Shown here one piece after another: positions 61,643-64,000 of a DNA stretch of 64,000 bases. The position numbers were made by a program, and so were the translations under genes. How positions within the stretch are numbered: position 1 is the stretch's first letter; each line of letters begins with the position of its first letter. The notes under the pieces were generated by a model, which was not told the DNA's origin, did no database searches, and saw only the letters and a list, made by a program, of their open reading frames with translations. Source of the DNA: Nonomuraea roseoviolacea subsp. carminata (GTDB lineage Bacteria > Actinomycetota > Actinomycetes > Streptosporangiales > Streptosporangiaceae); NCBI RefSeq assembly GCF_024172185.1, contig NZ_JAMZEC010000001.1, positions 3,348,001-3,412,000 of the forward strand, read 5' to 3'.

Positions 61643-62161
61643 ATGCACGCTCGCCATCTCCTGGCCGCCGCCGCCATCTCCGCCGCCATGGGCGCGGTCA
61701 CCCCGCTGCCCGCCGTGGCCGCCGACGGCCCCGCCCCGATCGGGACGGCGATGTGCGTCGACGTCAGCAACAACCGCGGCAACGGCACCCTGATGTACCA
61801 GTGGGCGTGCGACACCTACAACAACAACCAGAAGTTCGTCGTGGAGGACGGCCTCATCAAGGTGGCGGACACCATCGGCAGGAACCCGGTGATGTGCCTG
61901 GACTCCTCCAACAACCGCACCAACGGCACCCGGGTCTACCAGTGGCAGTGCCTGGGCAACGCCAACCAGATCTGGGTCGTCCAGAACGGCCAGATCATCC
62001 TCAAGTCCACCCTGAACTCGAGCAACCGCCTCTGCCTGGACGCCACCGGTGGCCGCGGCAACGGCATCCAGGTGTACCTGTGGCAGTGCGACCCGAACAA
62101 CAACAACCAGAAGTTCGTGATCGGAGACGGCCAGATCGCCATCAAGGACACTTTGTCCTGA
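61643..62161 (+). CDS. Secreted ricin-type beta-trefoil lectin
   Basis: Protein of 172 residues: a Sec signal peptide ('HLLAAAAISAAMGAVTPLPA' then VAADG, probable cleavage after Ala-x-Ala) and a single beta-trefoil of three subdomains. Each has the CLD-x-SxN... and Q-x-W-type end: 'YQWACDTYNNNQKFVV', 'YQWQCLGNANQIWVV', 'YLWQCDPNNNNQKFVI'. There is no catalytic domain, so it is a stand-alone carbohydrate-binding protein, perhaps for galactose- or xylan-type glycans. GGGAGG precedes the ATG. Asn-rich, unlike its neighbours. Confidence 0.88.
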   Translation: MHARHLLAAAAISAAMGAVTPLPAVAADGPAPIGTAMCVDVSNNRGNGTLMYQWACDTYNNNQKFVVEDGLIKVADTIGRNPVMCLDSSNNRTNGTRVYQWQCLGNANQIWVVQNGQIILKSTLNSSNRLCLDATGGRGNGIQVYLWQCDPNNNNQKFVIGDGQIAIKDTLS

Positions 62162-62208
62162 CCGATCGCTACCCTGACTCTCGTTGATCGCTTACGGGAG
62201 AGGGCGCC

Positions 62209-63210
62209 GTGACGCAGGGACCCACCGCGGAAGCGCCGTCCCCGACGGGAGCGGCGCTGCGCTTCGGCGCGGTTCTGGCGGCCTCCGGACCGGTGATCCT
62301 GACGGCCTTCGGGGTCGGGCGGCGGAGCGTCGGCTGGTTCTGCTCCGCCCCGGACCTCGCGGGTGAGGGCCCGTACGCGCTGGAGAGCACGCCGGGAGAG
62401 CTGCTGTTCTGGGCGGTTCTCCTGCTGCCGGTCCTGCTGGCCGGTCTTCTCCTGCGCGGGTCGCGCCGGGCCACGCCGGCCGCCGTCGCGGCGGTCGGGG
62501 TCGTGCTGGCGTTCGGGCTCTTCACCGCGTTCTTCCTGCCGGGTCTCGACCCGTGCACCGCGCGGTTACGCGCGGTCGTGCCGCCCTGGCCGTTGATCGT
62601 CTGCTACCCGGTGGCCGCGGGAACGCTGCTCCTGGCGCCCCGCCCGCCCCCGGCACGCGGGTCCGCTCCGTGGACCCCGGTCCTGTGGGCGGGCGCCGCC
62701 GGGGCGGCGGCATGGGCGGCGATGTTCCACCGCCTCCCGATCACGGCCGGCAGGTTCGAGGTCATCCTCTACGCCGGCAACACGACGCAATCGCCCTGGG
62801 ACGGCCTCGTGTGGTGGTCCTGCGACGCTGACGTGATCGGCCTGCCGGTCGTCCTCGTCGCGCTGGCGGCGACCGCGGGAGCCACCGCACCTGCCCGGTG
62901 GGGACGGGCCTTCGGCGCCGCGACCGCCGCGGTTCTCCTGCTCTCGCCGCTGCTCGACCTCGTGACGTACATGGCGCAGTGCGGCGACGAGTTCCCGTCG
63001 TTCCTCGCCGACTCGGTGCGATGGAACCTGCTCGTGGCGGCCGGCCTCGTCGCGGCGGCCATCCGGCGCCCCGGGATATCGGTCTCCCGAGCCGGGGCCG
63101 TCCACCTCGTACGGCGCTCGTGGGGGCGGGCGAAGGACCTCGCCGTCGTAGTAGTGATCGCAGCCGCCGCCGTCTGGCTGGTCGTCTCGTCCTTCACGCC
63201 GACCCGGTAG
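62209..63210 (+). CDS. Polytopic membrane protein of unknown function
   Basis: Protein of 333 residues with seven to eight predicted helices ('LLFWAVLLLPVLLAGLLLRG', 'AAVGVVLAFGLFTAFFLPGL', 'VIGLPVVLVALAATAGATAP' and the last near 'LAVVVVIAAAAVWLVVSSFT'). A loop between helices carries 'RFEVILYAGNTTQSPWDGL' and 'VWWSCDADVIG'. Three Cys in extracytoplasmic loops could form disulfides, which is notable beside the DsbA-like gene. No family recognised. It converges on that gene with nine bases between stops. Confidence 0.7.
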   Translation: MTQGPTAEAPSPTGAALRFGAVLAASGPVILTAFGVGRRSVGWFCSAPDLAGEGPYALESTPGELLFWAVLLLPVLLAGLLLRGSRRATPAAVAAVGVVLAFGLFTAFFLPGLDPCTARLRAVVPPWPLIVCYPVAAGTLLLAPRPPPARGSAPWTPVLWAGAAGAAAWAAMFHRLPITAGRFEVILYAGNTTQSPWDGLVWWSCDADVIGLPVVLVALAATAGATAPARWGRAFGAATAAVLLLSPLLDLVTYMAQCGDEFPSFLADSVRWNLLVAAGLVAAAIRRPGISVSRAGAVHLVRRSWGRAKDLAVVVVIAAAAVWLVVSSFTPTR

Positions 63211-63219
63211 GGGGACGCT

Positions 63220-64000
63220 TCACTGCTTCGAGGCGCTCGGGGACGGGCTGGCGGACGCCGTGGACGTGGCGCTCTTCGTGAGCAGTTGCTCGAGGGACGA
63301 CGGGTCGCCGAAGATCTGCTGGACGGTCTCCTGGCTGAGCGGCTGGCCGTTCACCTTGAGGGTGGGGGTGCCCGTCACGTTCTGCGCCGCCGCGTACTGC
63401 GTGCTCTTGTCGACGTCGCCGGCCTTCTGCGCGCCGGTCACGCACGACTCGAAGGCCGGGGTGTAGAAGCCGAGATCACGGGCCCAGTTGAGCAGCTCCT
63501 TGTCGGCGAAGCCCTCCTTGCCTTCCTCGGGCTGGTAGGCGAACAAGGTCTTCGCGTACGACGGCCAATGGTCGGCGGGGGCGCACATGGCCGCGTTGGC
63601 GCCACGGCGGGAGACCGAGGGAACCGGTTCCTGGAAGTCCGGGGCCTTGAAGAGCTGGAAGGGGCGGTAGACGACCCTGACCTTGCCTTTCGCCGCGAGA
63701 CTCTTGACCTTGTCCCCGACCCGCTCCTCGAATCGCTTGCACATGGGGCACTGGAAGTCTTCGTAGATCTCCAGGGTCGGCTGGGTGACGTCCTGCTTGG
63801 ACATGAGGATCGAACCGTCGGACTGGCGGCTGATCGGCGCGAGGGGGCCGGTGTAGGCGACGGCCTTCTGATCGCTCTGGCTACTCCTGTTGACGACCAG
63901 CACCGCCACGACGACCACGACGGCGGCCACCAGCACACCGCTCAGCACCCCGACGATCAGCTTGCGCTGCTTGTCGCGTATCGCCTGGCGGCGCCGCTCC
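63220..64000 (-). CDS. DsbA-family thiol-disulfide oxidoreductase, membrane-anchored (5' end outside window)
   Basis: The frame runs off the window edge; the visible 260 residues start with a basic cytoplasmic stretch ('RRRQAIRDKQRKLIVG'), then a signal-anchor helix ('VLVAAVVVVVAVLVVN') and an extracytoplasmic thioredoxin-fold domain of DsbA type: 'LEIYEDFQCPMCKRFEERVG' with the active Cys-Pro-Met-Cys, and the cis-Pro loop 'AAQNVTGTPTLKVNGQP'. A Ser/Ala/Pro-rich tail follows. It forms or repairs disulfides in exported proteins. The Thr before the cis-Pro is present. Confidence 0.9.
   Translation of the reverse strand, partial: ERRRQAIRDKQRKLIVGVLSGVLVAAVVVVVAVLVVNRSSQSDQKAVAYTGPLAPISRQSDGSILMSKQDVTQPTLEIYEDFQCPMCKRFEERVGDKVKSLAAKGKVRVVYRPFQLFKAPDFQEPVPSVSRRGANAAMCAPADHWPSYAKTLFAYQPEEGKEGFADKELLNWARDLGFYTPAFESCVTGAQKAGDVDKSTQYAAAQNVTGTPTLKVNGQPLSQETVQQIFGDPSSLEQLLTKSATSTASASPSPSASKQ

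Overview
The window is very GC-rich (coding third positions almost all G or C), with dense gene packing, frequent ATGA/GTGA start-stop overlaps, GTG and TTG starts, two conservon-type signalling clusters, an AfsR/SARP-type regulator, a Tat-exported cholesterol oxidase and DrrAB-like export. That points to a filamentous actinomycete, most likely of the Streptosporangiales (Nonomuraea-like). The genus is inference, as no rRNA or tRNA gene is present. I found no insertion sequence, phage module or CRISPR array. It reads as chromosome, largely of the variable accessory kind after about 5 kb.

Layout. 1-5.6 kb: the 5' end of a corA-type metal channel, purD-purC, a MurA-type enolpyruvyl transferase and a GGDEF-like/winged-helix regulator closed by a strong terminator. 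6-11.3 kb: rhodanese, EamA exporter, HisC-type aminotransferase, a flavin monooxygenase divergent from its TetR regulator, and an NrtR-like protein with a degenerate Nudix box. 11.3-20.7 kb: a surface-glycan locus with two divergent arms (glycosyltransferase, UDP-ManNAc dehydrogenase, glycosyltransferase and DUF4434 protein on the minus strand; UDP-GlcNAc 2-epimerase and a CgeB-GT2 fusion glycosyltransferase on the plus strand). It should make and use UDP-ManNAc and UDP-ManNAcA. 20.7-24.5 kb: a lipoprotein, a Tat-type flavoprotein and an SDR. 24.5-31 kb: a complete conservon (sensor kinase-like, roadblock, DUF742, GTPase) facing an incomplete one (kinase-like plus DUF742 only).

31-41 kb: DUF998 membrane protein, esterase, orphan xylulokinase, then about 830 bp without a convincing gene that hold three successive short-repeat families, followed by small regulators (MarR, LuxR, MarR), VOC proteins and several unknown proteins. 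41-45.7 kb: APC-type amino acid transporter, GT-C-like membrane protein, TetR and DUF4328 protein. 45.9-49.2 kb: cholesterol oxidase, AhpD/CMD-like protein and a DapB-like dehydrogenase, with a palindrome matching the KstR2-type operator pattern in front. 49.5-51.9 kb: an fmdB-amiS-fmdA short-chain amide utilisation operon with a perfect terminator hairpin. 52-64 kb: small unknown and VOC proteins, two DHA2-type MFS exporters, a DrrAB-type ABC exporter convergent with (and overlapping) a 1109-residue SARP/NTPase regulator, a secreted beta-trefoil lectin, a membrane protein and the N-truncated (window edge) DsbA-like thioredoxin.

Starts were chosen from ribosome-binding sites, overlaps and where family homology begins. 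Several are given with alternatives. All family assignments were made by reading the translated sequence, not by database search.
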